The notes: a model not told the origin generated them from the sequence alone. Positions 34,501 to 44,669 are shown, counted from the first letter of the stretch. The stretch is DNA of 64,000 nucleotides from Bombyx mori (GCF_030269925.1 NC_085110.1:620001-684000); one strand, 5' to 3'. Numbers and translations: made by a program.

Positions 34501-37500
34501 TGACTCTAAAGTCCGTAACAGACTACCGCAGTGCACCTCAAGGAAGGTGCACCGCACCATTTGAATCACTCTCACTTGAGAGTGATTCAAATTTTAAACT
34601 TATCAAGGGACCGCCTGATAAAAAAAAACACCTACAGAACATTTATTCGTTAATGAAATTACAAATGTCATTCCTTGTGACTTCCTCTCTAAAATCACTT
34701 AATTAATAAATATTTAACGAATTTACAATAGTGTTTTACTCACTGCGGAATAAAACTATTTTATTTAAATAGTTCCGAAGAGATTTTGTCGGTAGCCTTT
34801 TTCTCGAAATATCTAAACAGAATGTCTAAATATGTTTTGATGACATAATATTTTAAAGAGTATTATGATTAGTGTCATGATGAATAGATTCCGACCGAAA
34901 AATGGTGTCCGATATTTCGGATTCAAATATATTATTAAGTGTATAATCCATTTTTCGGATGAGGGCTCCATAATGAATTTAAATATATATAGATAATAGT
35001 TTTGGGGCATCGACCTTCTTGAGATCCTATAAAATATGTTTTAATTATTATTTTTGTACGTTTTAAGCATGACAAAATTAGAAATTTTATATAAGCAATC
35101 ATATTAAATCGATATGAAAGTCAATAAATAATGTACAACCCAAAACAGACGGCCGAACTGACGTGACAATGACATTTGGCGCGCAAAACATGGCGGATTT
35201 TCGGCCTCATTAGACCGAGACGGAGACATTTACGTATATTCATGTTTCATTTTATGTACGCACTGAAATACTGTTATATTGTTTTCTTGCGAGTTAAAGT
35301 GCTGAGTAAGAACGAGATAGATATATGTTTATGTGTGTGCCTTCAAAATGGGTGCTATTTATATAAGCAATTGTACGTATAGAACAATATGTCGTGTCCC
35401 TACTATATAGGTCTATGGGTTGGATGTATAGTAGGTACCTACACTCTGTCCTACACTACCGACCTAGGTGCACTATAAGGCAATGTATTAGATAGACTTA
35501 GCGTATTGAACGGGACTAACACTAGTGATGTGCATTACTTCTTAAAAGTGCACATTAACTTGAAACTTTTTCATGAATTACTTTTATACACTGTATTACT
35601 ATACTGACCTAAATAGGTAGACGGGTTCATGGCTCACTTGGTGTTAAGCTGTTACTAACTAGTAAAAAGCTTGAATACAAATTTTGAAATCTCAATTGCA
35701 ATAGTAGTCATCCATCGTGTGATGCATCTATGCTGGTCTTCAAATCACGCAAGCAGATATCTAATTTTTCTAAAAACAAATCATTAATTTATGTATTAAC
35801 TGGTGATAGGGTGTAGTGTGAGTCCGCATCGGTAGATACCACCACCGTGCCTTTGTTGGTTGCGAAGCACTTACGCATACCGGTTTGAACATGAATAAGA
35901 GGCTACATGTCTTAAGGCATTCACGGTGTGACCATAATATATGATCTCCACTTACAGGTGGGCCATGAGCTTGTTCACTCATAATGCAATAAGTAAAAAT
36001 AATGATTATTCCACACTTACTATAATACGATAACTAAACTATAACATGATATTAAAGGCTGTGGACTCAACAGAAACTACCGTTAGTTAAAACTTATTAA
36101 CTTATTAAAGTTTACGTTCTTTATTCATTTGTTTGATTTTTAAATTGCTTCGTGTACATACCATGCTTAATTCTATAGTCTTATATAGTAAATTATGTCA
36201 AACAAACTTTAATCTTCTTTAGGAACCAAGATTGTAGTAAATAATAATTATAAAATATGGCAATATGAAATAAAACCACACGCCGTACCAGAGAAGCTCT
36301 TGTTTTGAAATGAAGGCTTAAAAAATAAATTATATATTAAGTTTTAAAAACGACGTAAAATAAGCAAACCCTATGAAATTTAAAACACATTTAATTAAAT
36401 TACAAATTCCTTAAAACTCAGATTTTTACATCAAGATCTGTCGTACTTTCCCATCTCTAAAAGATCAAGTTAAATACCGACCATAGACATTTTTTGTATG
36501 ATTCGTCCAACAGACAGGCAAAGGGAATGTAGCCAATACTATCTAATCTTTGGTATGGCTTTTGGCTGAGGCATCTATTGCATAAATAATAAATGGAACT
36601 GAATAAAATAGTTTAATAGTGGATAAATGAAAAAGACTTAACTAATTAATATTTTTTATGAATTTCATTTTGACAGATGTTGTTATACCTTCATCTGATT
36701 ACGCATTTTATTAGAGAAAATGGTTCCTGTGCTCCTATAACCAGAATGTGGGCGCCGTCTTAGTCGCATCGTGGCCATGGTGGTCATCGTATACCAAGCG
36801 TCTTATCTTATCCTTAAAGTTTCCTTTTTTTTTTATGGCCGGGGCTGAACCTTCCGCATAGTTCAGCCCCGCCTACATGGCGCGTGGGTTTGTGCGGGAC
36901 TGGACGTTCCGCAGATGTTGGGAGTGGCCCGCGGATCCAAGGGTTGGAATTTAATAGTCTACGCACTAAACGACTCCCCTACACTCTTACACCCGACGTC
37001 CGATCTCAGTCCGGGGTCAGTATACGATCAGAGTAGGAAGGTTTCCGTGGTCAATACCCGATACAACCAAACTCGCAGTGGCATCCCAAGGACGCCCGAC
37101 CGACGGGTCGTCGGCCTCTCCCGTTCCGCCGCCTCCTTCCGCGAGATGGTGGTCTCGTAGAAGTCGAGCATTGCCAGGATTCGTCGCTGCCGAGCATCAT
37201 AGCCACGACGGTCGGCAGCGACAGGTTTTTTTTTTATTGCTTTGATGGTCCAATCCTATGTTCGTGACGAGGCCGCGGCGGTGTTCCGCGAAAGCGGGGC
37301 AGTGCGCGAACATGTGCTCCGCCGTGTCCTCGTCATAGCCATTGCAGTGGTGGCAATTCGGCGTCAGCTTCGTCCGGACAATGAGGCGCAGGTAGCGGCC
37401 GAAGCAGCCGTGTCCCGTGAGCACCTGCGTCGCTCGGTTGCGATTCATCCAGTCTGAGAAAGCTGGGCGGATTGCCTCGACGGTCCATCGCCCGTAATCG

Positions 37501-40500
37501 GGGTTCGTCAAGCGGTGAGACCACGGCTTGAGCACGGCCCACAGAGATTAGAGTATCTGCGCTCGTACTTCCATCGCGGCGCGACGTGGTTCTCCCCTGG
37601 AGCGGAAATCGCATCTCCACGCGTATTCTATGGCAAGCGCGTCCGCTTCCAGGTCCCAGAAAGGCGTCCCGGTGAATACGCACGCCGCTACGGACGAGAA
37701 GATACGATACCTGCGAATCATCCTGACCGTAATTGCGGGCTGCAGACGTGGCAACGCTGCAACATTGTCGCGGTTCAGACCTAATTTTTCGTAGTGAGCA
37801 TGGAAGCTTCAACGACTATCCAGCAGGAGACCGAGGTGCTGCGTAACCCGGTCGCCTCGATTTCGACCCAGACGTCCCCGATCACGAGGTGGGCCCCGAG
37901 GCGATGCTCTCCGGGCCTCGTGAAACAATAGGCCTTGGGATTTCTTGAGTGCTATTTCCAGGCCCAGGGTTCGGATCATGGCGACGACGAAGGCCATCCC
38001 CACACAGAACAGACGGGCAAACTCGTAAACACTTCCCCCGGGTCACGACCAAAGTGTCGTCTGCGTAGCAAATTACCCCCAAGCCCGGGAGAGGAGGAGC
38101 GCGAAGGGCGCCCCTCAGGACTCAGTCGTAGCCGATTTTCCACAAAGGGGCCAAGAGGGTCAAAACCCGACCTCTGTGGAATACCGCACTCGACGGCGTA
38201 GCGGAGCACTGGCCCACCGCTCCCAGTGTACCGACCTGTCTTCGAGGTAGAATCCGATCAGCCGATGGAGATACGCAGGTCCCCTGAAACTAGCGCAAGA
38301 GCGCTAGAGAGTGCAGAGTGTTGAACGCGTTGGCGATGTCCAGAGATACCCCTAGTGCAACCCCGCCTCAGCCGACAGCCTCATTTGAGAGGGAGCGCAG
38401 GTGCATCAGCACGTGGATGGTCGAGCTACCCTCCTTGCTGAATCGCCAACAGTCAACATTTCCCTCTGATCGATTATTCTATTTAAGCAATAACCAAATT
38501 GAATAGCTCCATAACAACATCTAACAGCATCCTGAAGGCCTTAGCAGACCGTTAGAACTGTCAATACTTGAACCATTGTACCATGGTTCACTTGCGGACT
38601 AAATAAAAATAATAATAATAATGATTGATTCGAAGTAAGTATCTATCTATCTATCAGCCCATGGACGTCCACTGCTGGACATAGGCCTCCCCCAAGCCTC
38701 GCCACAAAGACCGGTCCTGCGCTGCCTGCATCCAGCGGATCCCCGCGAACCTTAATAGGTCGTCGGCCCACCTTGTGGGAGGCCTACCCACGCTACGTCT
38801 CCCAGTACGCGGTCGCCACTCAAGAACCTTCTGGCCCCAACGGCCATCTGTTCCGCGAGCAATGTGTCCTGCCCACTGCCACTTCAGTGTCGCAATCCTT
38901 TGGGCTATGTCGGTTACCATGGTTTTCCTGCGAATCTCCTCATTTCTGATTTGGTCTCGCAGGGAAACTCCGAGCATAGCCCTCTCCATTGCTCTTTGGG
39001 TGACCTTGAGCCTTCTCATAAGGCCCATTGTGAGCGACCACGTCTCAGTGCCATATGTCATCACTGGCAACACACACTGGTCAAAGACTTTCGTCTTGAG
39101 ACACTGTGGTATTTGTGATGAGAAGATTTTACGTAGCTTTCCGAACGCTGCCCATCCGAGCTGGATTCGACGGTTGACCTCTTTTTCGAAGTTGGACTTA
39201 CCTAGCTGGACAGTGTGTCCCAGGTAAATATACTCGTCAACAACTTCGAGCGTAGAGCCTCCGATCTTTACTGGAGTGGGCGCTACATGAGCATTCAACA
39301 TAATTTTTGTTTTTTCTTTGTTCATATTTAGACCCACTCGGATAGAAGCCCTACTGAGGTCTTTGAGCATTGTACTGAGGTCCTCCATGGTCTCGGCCAT
39401 AATCACAATATCATCGGCGAACCGAAGGTGAGTTATGTACTCGCCGTTTATGTTGATGCCTAGTCCTTTCCAGTCCAGAACTTTGAAAACATCTTCCAGC
39501 GCAGCGGTAAATAGTTTCGGAGAAATAACATCTCCTTGCCTCACGCCACGCTGCAGAAGGATAGGTTCTGAAGCCCGGTCCTGTACTCGGACTGACATAG
39601 TAGCGTTTTCATACAAACACCTCAACACTTCGATATACCGATAATCAATTTGGCACCGTTGGAGAGACTGTAACACGGCCCAGGTTTCAATCGAATCAAA
39701 GGCTTTCTCGTAGTCCACAAATGCTAAGCAAAGCGGCAGGTTATATTCCTCGGTCTTTTGTACAATCTGCCGCAACGTATGAATGTGGTCTACGGTACTA
39801 TAGCCTTTTCGGAAACCGGCTTGTTCGGGTGGCTGGAAGTCATCAAACCTGCGCGCGAGACGGTTCGTAATAACTCTCGAGAACAACTTATAGACATGAC
39901 TCAGAAGTGAGATGGGTCTATAATTCTTCAAACGAGTATTGTCACCCTTTTTGAAGAACAGTACCACCACACTTCTGGTCCATGCCAGGGGCACATTCCC
40001 ATCGAGAATGACGGAATTAAATAAATTTTGTAGGGCCCGAAGGACTGGTTTTCCACCCGCCTTCAGAAGTTCGACGGTAATTCCATCCTCGCCCGGTGCC
40101 TTGTTGTCCTTAAGTTGCTTGAGAGCCATTCTAATCTCGCACAGGCTGATGTCGGGGATATCTTCGGTATAGTGTCGGACTAATCTAGCTCTTGGATCCT
40201 TTACTAGATATTCCACGGGTTGTCGAGTAGATGTGTATAGCTGTCCATAGAACTTCTCGACCTCTCTCAAAAGCTCAGGCTTGGACGAAATGATCCTGCC
40301 ATCATCGATCTTCAGTCTTGTCAACTGGCTTTTCCCAAGAGACAAATCTCTCGCGAACACCTTGGAGCCTTTGTTTCGTTCTATAGCCTCTTTAATACGC
40401 TCAGTATTAAAACGGCGTAGATCAAATTTAAGAGACTTTGAGATCTGTCTGTTGAGAGACCGATATTTAAACGAATCTTCTGAAGACTGCAAAATCATTC

Positions 40501-43500
40501 CGCGACGTTCTTCCATGAGTTTGAGAGTAGGGTCTGAGAGTTTTTTGGTTCTGTTTGTACGACGGGCTCCAAAAAACTTGGAACCAATCGTATGGACAGC
40601 ATTCACAAACCCGTCATTGTAATCGTCCACGGAGCCTCCTAGGCAATCGAAGCGGTTTTGAAGTTCGAGCTGAAAGTGCCCAGAACTTTGGATCTGAGCT
40701 GGTGCTGGACGGAGCGTAGACCTTATCAGTCGGAATCTCTCAAGCTTAATATTGAGGTTCAATGTGCCTCTTACCATCCGATGATCACTTCCTGTTTTAA
40801 CCATATTGATCACAGAGACATCATTGAATATTTGCCTTTTTGTCGACATAATGAAATCTATCTCATTTTTGATGGCACCATTGGGGCTCATCCAGGTCCA
40901 CTTCCTGTGATTCCGTTTTTGGAAGAAAGAGTTCATCATAAATAATTCTTCTTTCTCCATGAAACCGGCAAGTAAGTTTCCCCGATGATTTCGATTCCCA
41001 AATCCAAATGGTCCCACTCGCAGCTCCCCCTCGGACCGTTTACCCAGTCTGGCGTTGAAATCCCCCATGACAATGGTGATGTGAGTTTTAAAGCTATGCA
41101 TGGCTCTGGAAATGTCCTCATACATAGTCTCTACCTCATCGTCGGAGTGTGCCGAGGTCGGAGCGTAAACCTGTATGATCTTCAACGAATACTTTTTGGT
41201 GATTCTGAGTACAAGGTACGCCACCCTGGTTGACACACTCTCGATTTTGAGCACATTATTCACAAGGGACTTGTGGACGAAAAATCCGACACCGCCTTGA
41301 GACAGATGATCACCTTCTCGAAAATAGAGCAAGTTACCGGACCTCAGAGTTATCGTGTCCTCTCCCTCTCTTCGGACTTCAGATAAGCCCACAATGTCCC
41401 ACCGTAACCTGCTCAATTCTTCCTCGAGTTCCACAATCTTCTCATCGGTCCGCAGTGTTCGCACGTTGTATGTTGCCAGGTCCAGTCGTCGTTTTTTATG
41501 GTAGCCGGATCTCTGCCGGAGATTCTTAGCACCCCCTGCCCCGCCGTTACCTTGACCGCTACCGTAGCCAGGAATAGCGGAGCTGCCGGGGACTGGGGGC
41601 CAGTTTTTATTTGTGTCAGCCATGTTGGGGGGGGTTGCCATAATCGCCACGCTTGGCATGCGGGTTGGCGATAGCAGTGTGCTGTTATGATACTCGGAGA
41701 ACGCTGCTGCCCATTCTCTGGATAATCCCTTAGTCGCCTCTTACGACACCCACGGGAGGAGAAGGGGAGGTGTTATTCTTTTATCGAGGCCGACACCACA
41801 CGACGTAAGTATCAGTTGAATGGAATATTTAAATTTATTCAACTGATAATTATTTTTAATAATGAATTTATTTTATTTTATTTGTTTTGGTAATTTTAAG
41901 TGTGTTTCAACTATGTTATGTACACATATGGACTTGTTGTTGTTGTCTGAAATAAATAAATTATTCATTCATTCATTCATAACAAAATCTCGTTTCAATG
42001 TAGTCTGATTCCGTGCTTTTATAATAAATCTTCTTACTGTCCATAGCTCTAACGAATTACTTCTTAATTCAAATCAAATCAATTCAATTAATCAATTAAT
42101 AACCTAGTTCATCGTTTGTTTCCCACATAAATTGTAATATTATTAACATGTTTAAACCTGAAAATTATAAAATTAATTTAGTAAATCAATTCAGGAAAGT
42201 CGAGGCCTAGCGTAAAAAATCCCCGACCATAGACAAGTGGTACAACGAATAATGAAACACAACAATTTAGAATTGTCGCTTTTCCTTGAACAGTTATTTA
42301 TTGAACACTGTTTTAAAATATATTTTTTTAAGATTTACATAGAACAAATCGTGTAAAAATGAAATAGCAGAAAACATGCAGATGATTATAGTTTTTAATC
42401 ATGACATGAGTAGGAAATTATGAAACTGAATTCTACCTAAGATTGGCTAAGATTCGTGTTGTTTTCATTTTTATTTAATACAGTAATCTCCATTTTAACA
42501 CGGTACTCATTAACTCATTTTCATATTACGCGATTTCAGTCCCTCATTTAACACGGGTGAATACCCGCACAGACAGACATATAACGTGTGAAATTCCCGC
42601 ATTATCTAAGGATTCCCTTAGAATGCCTTAGATAATGCGGGAATTCGTGCTGTCAAATTCATAATAATTTATAGTTATTTAATAAGTTCACAATTAATTC
42701 GCACATTGTTATAACCTTTGCACATTGTGTGAATTGTGTTGTTATAAAATTAAATTAATTTATTAAATTTGTGTTCGTAGTTTTTGAATTGTAAAAACAT
42801 TGGTTATATGTATTGTATTATATTTCTATATAACGCGTTATATGGGTTCATACAAGCGCGTTATGCGAGAATACTCCTACAACGCATTTCCTATACCGCG
42901 GAACTAATCTACCTTGCTATAGGATTACTGTATATACTGTTACGCCGGTAAGAATAACGCCATCTATCGTCGTACGAATATCAAAGGATCTAGTAGCACC
43001 TAGAACGCTCAAGAAGTACAACGTCATATATTGTCAGATACCGGAAACACAATACTAGAGATGTGAGGAATATTCTCGATAATTCTAGGGATGAGGTATC
43101 GGTTATAAAAGCGTTGTAGAGATGGCACGCAGTCAGTCAATAATCGGAACTACTCGAAACGAAACAGCGAACGGATCACCTGAAGCGAAGCGGAAGAAGC
43201 GAATTGAGAATTTAAAGTGTTTGTGAAGTGTTTAAGTGTTGAATACCGTTTTTAATTCATACTTCGGTGGAATTTTATTTATCCCGAACTCCAACGCGTA
43301 ACAATACATAGTAGACAACAGCGTCGTAATAAATTGCCTCTCCGGCTTGTTGTCGTAACTTTTGTTGCGAAATTCTAAGAACACAATCGATTAATTTTCA
43401 GGGTGCCAGTCTCCTTGGTTTCATATGTATTCAATTCTCAAATTTGAAGACGTTATCAAAAGGCTCATATTTCGGCTGGATATCGATGATAGCGTTCTGG

Positions 43501-44243
43501 TTCACGGGCATCCTCCTCGGACTGTATCTGTTCCACATCGTCGAGAAGTTCTACAAGATCCCCTGGCTGAAGATGGAGTTTCTGTTCTGTGCCTTATGGA
43601 CGCTGCTGTATTTGATCGCGTCAATATTGGCGACTACGGTCTACGATAATCCACATTCTGCCGCCGCTGTGAGTATTAGGCTTTATTGTTAATGCTTTTT
43701 CGGTCAGAATAGCGCGCAATAGATAGCTGTAACGCATGGCGAAGCTCCGGTCATCATTCTCGTTTGCGACGAAAGGCTCGGTGAGTAAATTAACCCACAG
43801 ACACAGCCCACTGAGTTTCTCGCCGGAACTTCTCAGTGGGTCGCGTTTCCGATGCGGTGGTAGATTGAGCCCCGTGAGCTCACTTACTCGCCTGGTGACG
43901 CTGAAATGGTATCTCAAGACCATCAGCTTAGGTAGGGAAAAAAGAAGGTGAAGCCGTACTCTTTGTTCCTTGCTAAACAAGGACTTTATTTTAAAGCTCG
44001 CGTGCATATGATAAATGAGCACCATTGTTTAAAAGAATAAAGTTTATACTGTGGGACGAGAAGGCGCTGAAACATGTTTAATGATATTTCCAGTTCTTCG
44101 GTTTCGTCGCGACCGTAGCGTACGGGCTGGACGCGTTCCTGAAGTGGCGCGGCGTGCGCGGCGGCGGCCTGGCGCAGGGCACGCGCGTCGTCTCCAAGCA
44201 GACCACCTCCGTGGAGGCGCCGCCGCCCCGGGAGGCCTACTAG
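31504..44243 (+). CDS. MARVEL-domain four-transmembrane protein, paralogue 3, with 11.8-kb first intron
   Basis: Exons 31504-31638 (45 codons, donor GTGAGT), 43402-43668 (89 codons, acceptor AATTTTCAG, donor GTGAGT) and 44094-44243 (49 codons plus TAG, acceptor ATTTCCAG), all phase 0, give 183 residues. The N-terminus is Thr-rich and hydrophilic (HTTTTTVTTNTTVQTNIRF), followed by the family motif SYLTTLPGILKAVQV. TM1 is GASLLGFICIQF, TM2 SMIAFWFTGILLGLYLFHIV, TM3 FCALWTLLYLIASILATTVY and TM4 FFGFVATVAYGLDAFLKW. The tail GLAQGTRVVSKQTT ends in EAPPPREAY. An acceptor-like CACAG lies just before the ATG, so a 5' UTR intron is likely. It resembles CKLF-like MARVEL proteins (Drosophila CG15211-type); that orthology is from memory. 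Intron 1 carries a mariner, two LINEs, a MITE, a solo LTR and an antisense small ORF, yet both splice sites are intact. Confidence 0.85.
31667..32963 (+). mobile_element. mariner transposon, D,D37D (mori) type, complete ends, inactivated transposase
   Basis: 1,297 bp with 35-bp terminal inverted repeats (CTTAGTCTGGCCATAAATAC onward, 31667-31701 and 32929-32963) that differ at one position, flanked by TA (31665-31666, 32964-32965). The transposase is readable in three frames: the HTH part starts at 31810 (MEWGDKENRSAVIVLHKVG); the catalytic part has FTDEIF (first D), QQDSAPSHKA (second D) and SPDLNPLDYDLWS (third D). There are 37 residues between the second and third D, the D,D37D signature of the silkworm mori subfamily. 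Frameshifts near 32150 and 32500, a stop near 32384 and further damage at the end make it non-functional. It sits about 30 bp after exon 1 of MARVEL paralogue 3. Confidence 0.92.
33208..33495 (-). CDS. Small hydrophobic protein resembling IFI6/IFI27 (ISG12), intronic and antisense
   Basis: Open frame of 95 codons on the minus strand inside intron 1 of MARVEL paralogue 3. The core LLGFKTVGVAAGSLAAAAMS matches the ISG12 motif pattern (MGFTxxGIAxGSxAAxxMS), followed by SAASTIAQATSRMM. IFI6/IFI27 proteins are small, glycine/alanine-rich membrane proteins of mitochondria or endoplasmic reticulum. The first ~26 residues (IFILICIFFVLKN) could be a signal anchor, but the DNA there also looks like a polypyrimidine tract ending TTTCCACAG before ACATGGGTAATG. 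If that is a real acceptor, the protein starts at MGNACAAC and has 69 residues, with an upstream exon on the minus strand still to be found. No LINE or transposon motif is present. Family membership is a judgement by eye. Confidence 0.5.
   Translation of the reverse strand: MSQGYDILNIFILICIFFVLKNISTDMGNACAACLVNGIAKVVLWTGKGLWLLTLLGFKTVGVAAGSLAAAAMSFTGNVSAASTIAQATSRMMRA
34560..34591. repeat. Perfect short hairpin
   Basis: TTTGAATCACTCTCA and its exact reverse complement are separated by 2 bases. The loop is too tight for a usual microRNA precursor. It may be a cruciform-prone site or the centre of a small foldback repeat. Confidence 0.5.
35815..35995 (+). repeat. Degenerate family A repeat
   Basis: Ordered weak matches to family A: GTGAGTCCGCATCGGTAGAT, ACCACCACCGTGCC, TTACAGGTGGGCCATGAGCT and the end ATGCAATAAGTAAAAAT. 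Old copy in intron 1 of MARVEL paralogue 3. Confidence 0.4.
36830..38480 (-). pseudogene. R1-clade LINE remnant, 3' half, frame-broken
   Basis: The minus strand carries the reverse-transcriptase active-site motif CYADDTLVVTRG (near 38060), then the region ATGLRSTSVS/LGLLLDSR. The C-terminal domain CFGRYLRLIVRTKLTPNCHH followed by DEDTAEHMFAHCPAF is the zinc-knuckle end typical of R1-type elements. Frames shift several times. The 3' UTR (36830-37190) has GGACTGGACGTTCCGCAGAT, which recurs as a fragment near 54020. It abuts the intact RTE element on its left side. Confidence 0.7.
38644..41804 (-). mobile_element. Full-length RTE-type LINE with intact ORF and 9-bp target duplication
   Basis: About 3.16 kb bounded on both sides by GTAAGTATC (38635-38643 and 41805-41813), the target-site duplication. 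On the minus strand the element begins near 41804, carries one long ORF from 41659 to 38654, and ends in a short GATA microsatellite (TATCTATCTATC on the plus strand), a typical RTE 3' end. Intact coding, a short 5' leader and a perfect duplication indicate a recent insertion in intron 1 of MARVEL paralogue 3, antisense to the gene. Confidence 0.88.
38654..41659 (-). CDS. Endonuclease-reverse transcriptase of the RTE-type LINE, intact
   Basis: 1,001 codons without interruption. The N-terminal apurinic-type endonuclease (about residues 55-310) has DLATYNVRTLRT, GLSEVRREGED, VMGDFNARLG and TGSDHRMVRGTL. The reverse transcriptase (about residues 500-800) has NYRPISLLSHVYKLFSR, QAGFRKGYSTVDH, FVDYEKAFDS, GVRQGDVISPKLF and the catalytic LRFADDIVIMAE (FADD). 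The C-terminal region has YGTETWSL, GHIARGTDGRWGQKV and RPPTRWADDLLRFAG. The enzyme nicks target DNA and copies its own RNA from the nick. The start at 41659 precedes a Pro/Asn-rich leader, and an in-frame alternative start (MATPPNMAD) is a few codons later. All key motifs are present, so activity is possible. Confidence 0.93.
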   Translation of the reverse strand: MPSVAIMATPPNMADTNKNWPPVPGSSAIPGYGSGQGNGGAGGAKNLRQRSGYHKKRRLDLATYNVRTLRTDEKIVELEEELSRLRWDIVGLSEVRREGEDTITLRSGNLLYFREGDHLSQGGVGFFVHKSLVNNVLKIESVSTRVAYLVLRITKKYSLKIIQVYAPTSAHSDDEVETMYEDISRAMHSFKTHITIVMGDFNARLGKRSEGELRVGPFGFGNRNHRGNLLAGFMEKEELFMMNSFFQKRNHRKWTWMSPNGAIKNEIDFIMSTKRQIFNDVSVINMVKTGSDHRMVRGTLNLNIKLERFRLIRSTLRPAPAQIQSSGHFQLELQNRFDCLGGSVDDYNDGFVNAVHTIGSKFFGARRTNRTKKLSDPTLKLMEERRGMILQSSEDSFKYRSLNRQISKSLKFDLRRFNTERIKEAIERNKGSKVFARDLSLGKSQLTRLKIDDGRIISSKPELLREVEKFYGQLYTSTRQPVEYLVKDPRARLVRHYTEDIPDISLCEIRMALKQLKDNKAPGEDGITVELLKAGGKPVLRALQNLFNSVILDGNVPLAWTRSVVVLFFKKGDNTRLKNYRPISLLSHVYKLFSRVITNRLARRFDDFQPPEQAGFRKGYSTVDHIHTLRQIVQKTEEYNLPLCLAFVDYEKAFDSIETWAVLQSLQRCQIDYRYIEVLRCLYENATMSVRVQDRASEPILLQRGVRQGDVISPKLFTAALEDVFKVLDWKGLGININGEYITHLRFADDIVIMAETMEDLSTMLKDLSRASIRVGLNMNKEKTKIMLNAHVAPTPVKIGGSTLEVVDEYIYLGHTVQLGKSNFEKEVNRRIQLGWAAFGKLRKIFSSQIPQCLKTKVFDQCVLPVMTYGTETWSLTMGLMRRLKVTQRAMERAMLGVSLRDQIRNEEIRRKTMVTDIAQRIATLKWQWAGHIARGTDGRWGQKVLEWRPRTGRRSVGRPPTRWADDLLRFAGIRWMQAAQDRSLWRGLGEAYVQQWTSMG
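42481..42930. mobile_element. TA-flanked MITE with CAGTAATC ends (pogo/Tigger-like), 450 bp
   Basis: Begins CAGTAATCTCCATTTTAACA and ends ...TATAGGATTACTG, so the extreme 8 bp are exact inverted repeats with further partial matching inside. Each side has TA. CAGT-starting ends with TA duplication are typical of pogo-like elements. There is no ORF. An internal perfect 20-bp stem hairpin lies at 42592-42645. Confidence 0.65.
42592..42645. repeat. Hairpin with 20-bp perfect stem and 14-nt loop
   Basis: Left arm AATTCCCGCATTATCTAAGG (42592-42611), exact reverse complement at 42626-42645. Inside the MITE 42481-42930. The stem is shorter than a typical microRNA precursor, but the perfect pairing could give siRNA-like processing if transcribed with the host intron. 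Confidence 0.7.
42938..43303. mobile_element. Solo LTR, 366 bp
   Basis: Starts TGTTACGC and ends GCGTAACA (8-bp inverted termini with TG...CA), flanked by the 4-bp duplication ATAC at 42934-42937 and 43304-43307. It includes a promoter-like GGTTATAAAAGCG near 43100. No internal retrotransposon sequence adjoins it, so it is a solo LTR left by recombination. The 4-bp duplication fits a Gypsy-type element. It ends about 100 bp before exon 2 of MARVEL paralogue 3. Confidence 0.8.
43770..43945 (+). repeat. Family C repeat, internally deleted
   Basis: Plus-oriented copy in intron 2 of MARVEL paralogue 3: TTAACCCACAGACACAGCCC, ACTTCTCAGTGGGTCGCGTT, GCGGTGGTAGATTGAG and the A-rich end GGTAGGGAAAAAAG. 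Confidence 0.6.
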
Positions 44244-44669
44244 TCCACTTGCTTTACATATCCCAGAAATTTATGAAAATAACCTTAAGTTCAACAGTAT
44301 GTATTCACTATTTGAAACTGCACACTCACATATCGTAAGCTTTCGAATGTTATGTACTTAAAGCTCGCAGCGAGTTACTGTTAGGGCATGTAAGACTTAG
44401 TCACAAGTTTATCACAATCTAATTGTCGAGTTTTAAATTATTTTAATTATTCACTTTGACATTTGAACCCATCAAAATGTTATCGGTCGCAGCGCTTGCG
44501 GCAGATACCGACGCGCGACGGGAGGATCGTATTACGTGTAGTTACGCATTCGCGCGTTGAAGTCTGACGGGTGCAGCCAAAATACAATACTGTTGAGACA
44601 TCTGCTGTTGAAAGCTTAACGTGACGCATATATACCATTAGTCATTCGAAAATAGAGCAAACTACTTAA

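Larger units (their letters stand above)
33500..36820. other. Intronic AT-rich stretch with two ATGGCG start-like sites and a hairpin
   Basis: Within intron 1 of MARVEL paralogue 3. AAAATATGGCGACTTTAG near 34110 (with TGACGTCAT just before) and CAAAACATGGCGGATTTTC near 35186 look like promoter-proximal start regions, but the frames are 9 and 7 codons long. A short perfect hairpin lies at 34560-34591 and a degenerate family-A repeat at 35815-35995. No other gene is recognised. Confidence 0.3.

Noticed and set aside
34115..35230. Two Kozak-like ATGGCG starts in intron 1 of MARVEL paralogue 3
   Set aside because: Their frames stop after 9 and 7 codons, and no downstream exon could be found. Kept only as a remark in the intron description.
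37333..37812. 159-codon minus-strand ORF
   Set aside because: Most of it is an out-of-frame reading of the R1 LINE remnant. The motif-bearing frame is the one with DEDTAEHMFAHCPAF.
41921..41982. GTTGTTGTTGTC and ATTC/AATAAA repeats as a possible functional array
   Set aside because: Simple microsatellite just outside the RTE LINE; no structure beyond that.
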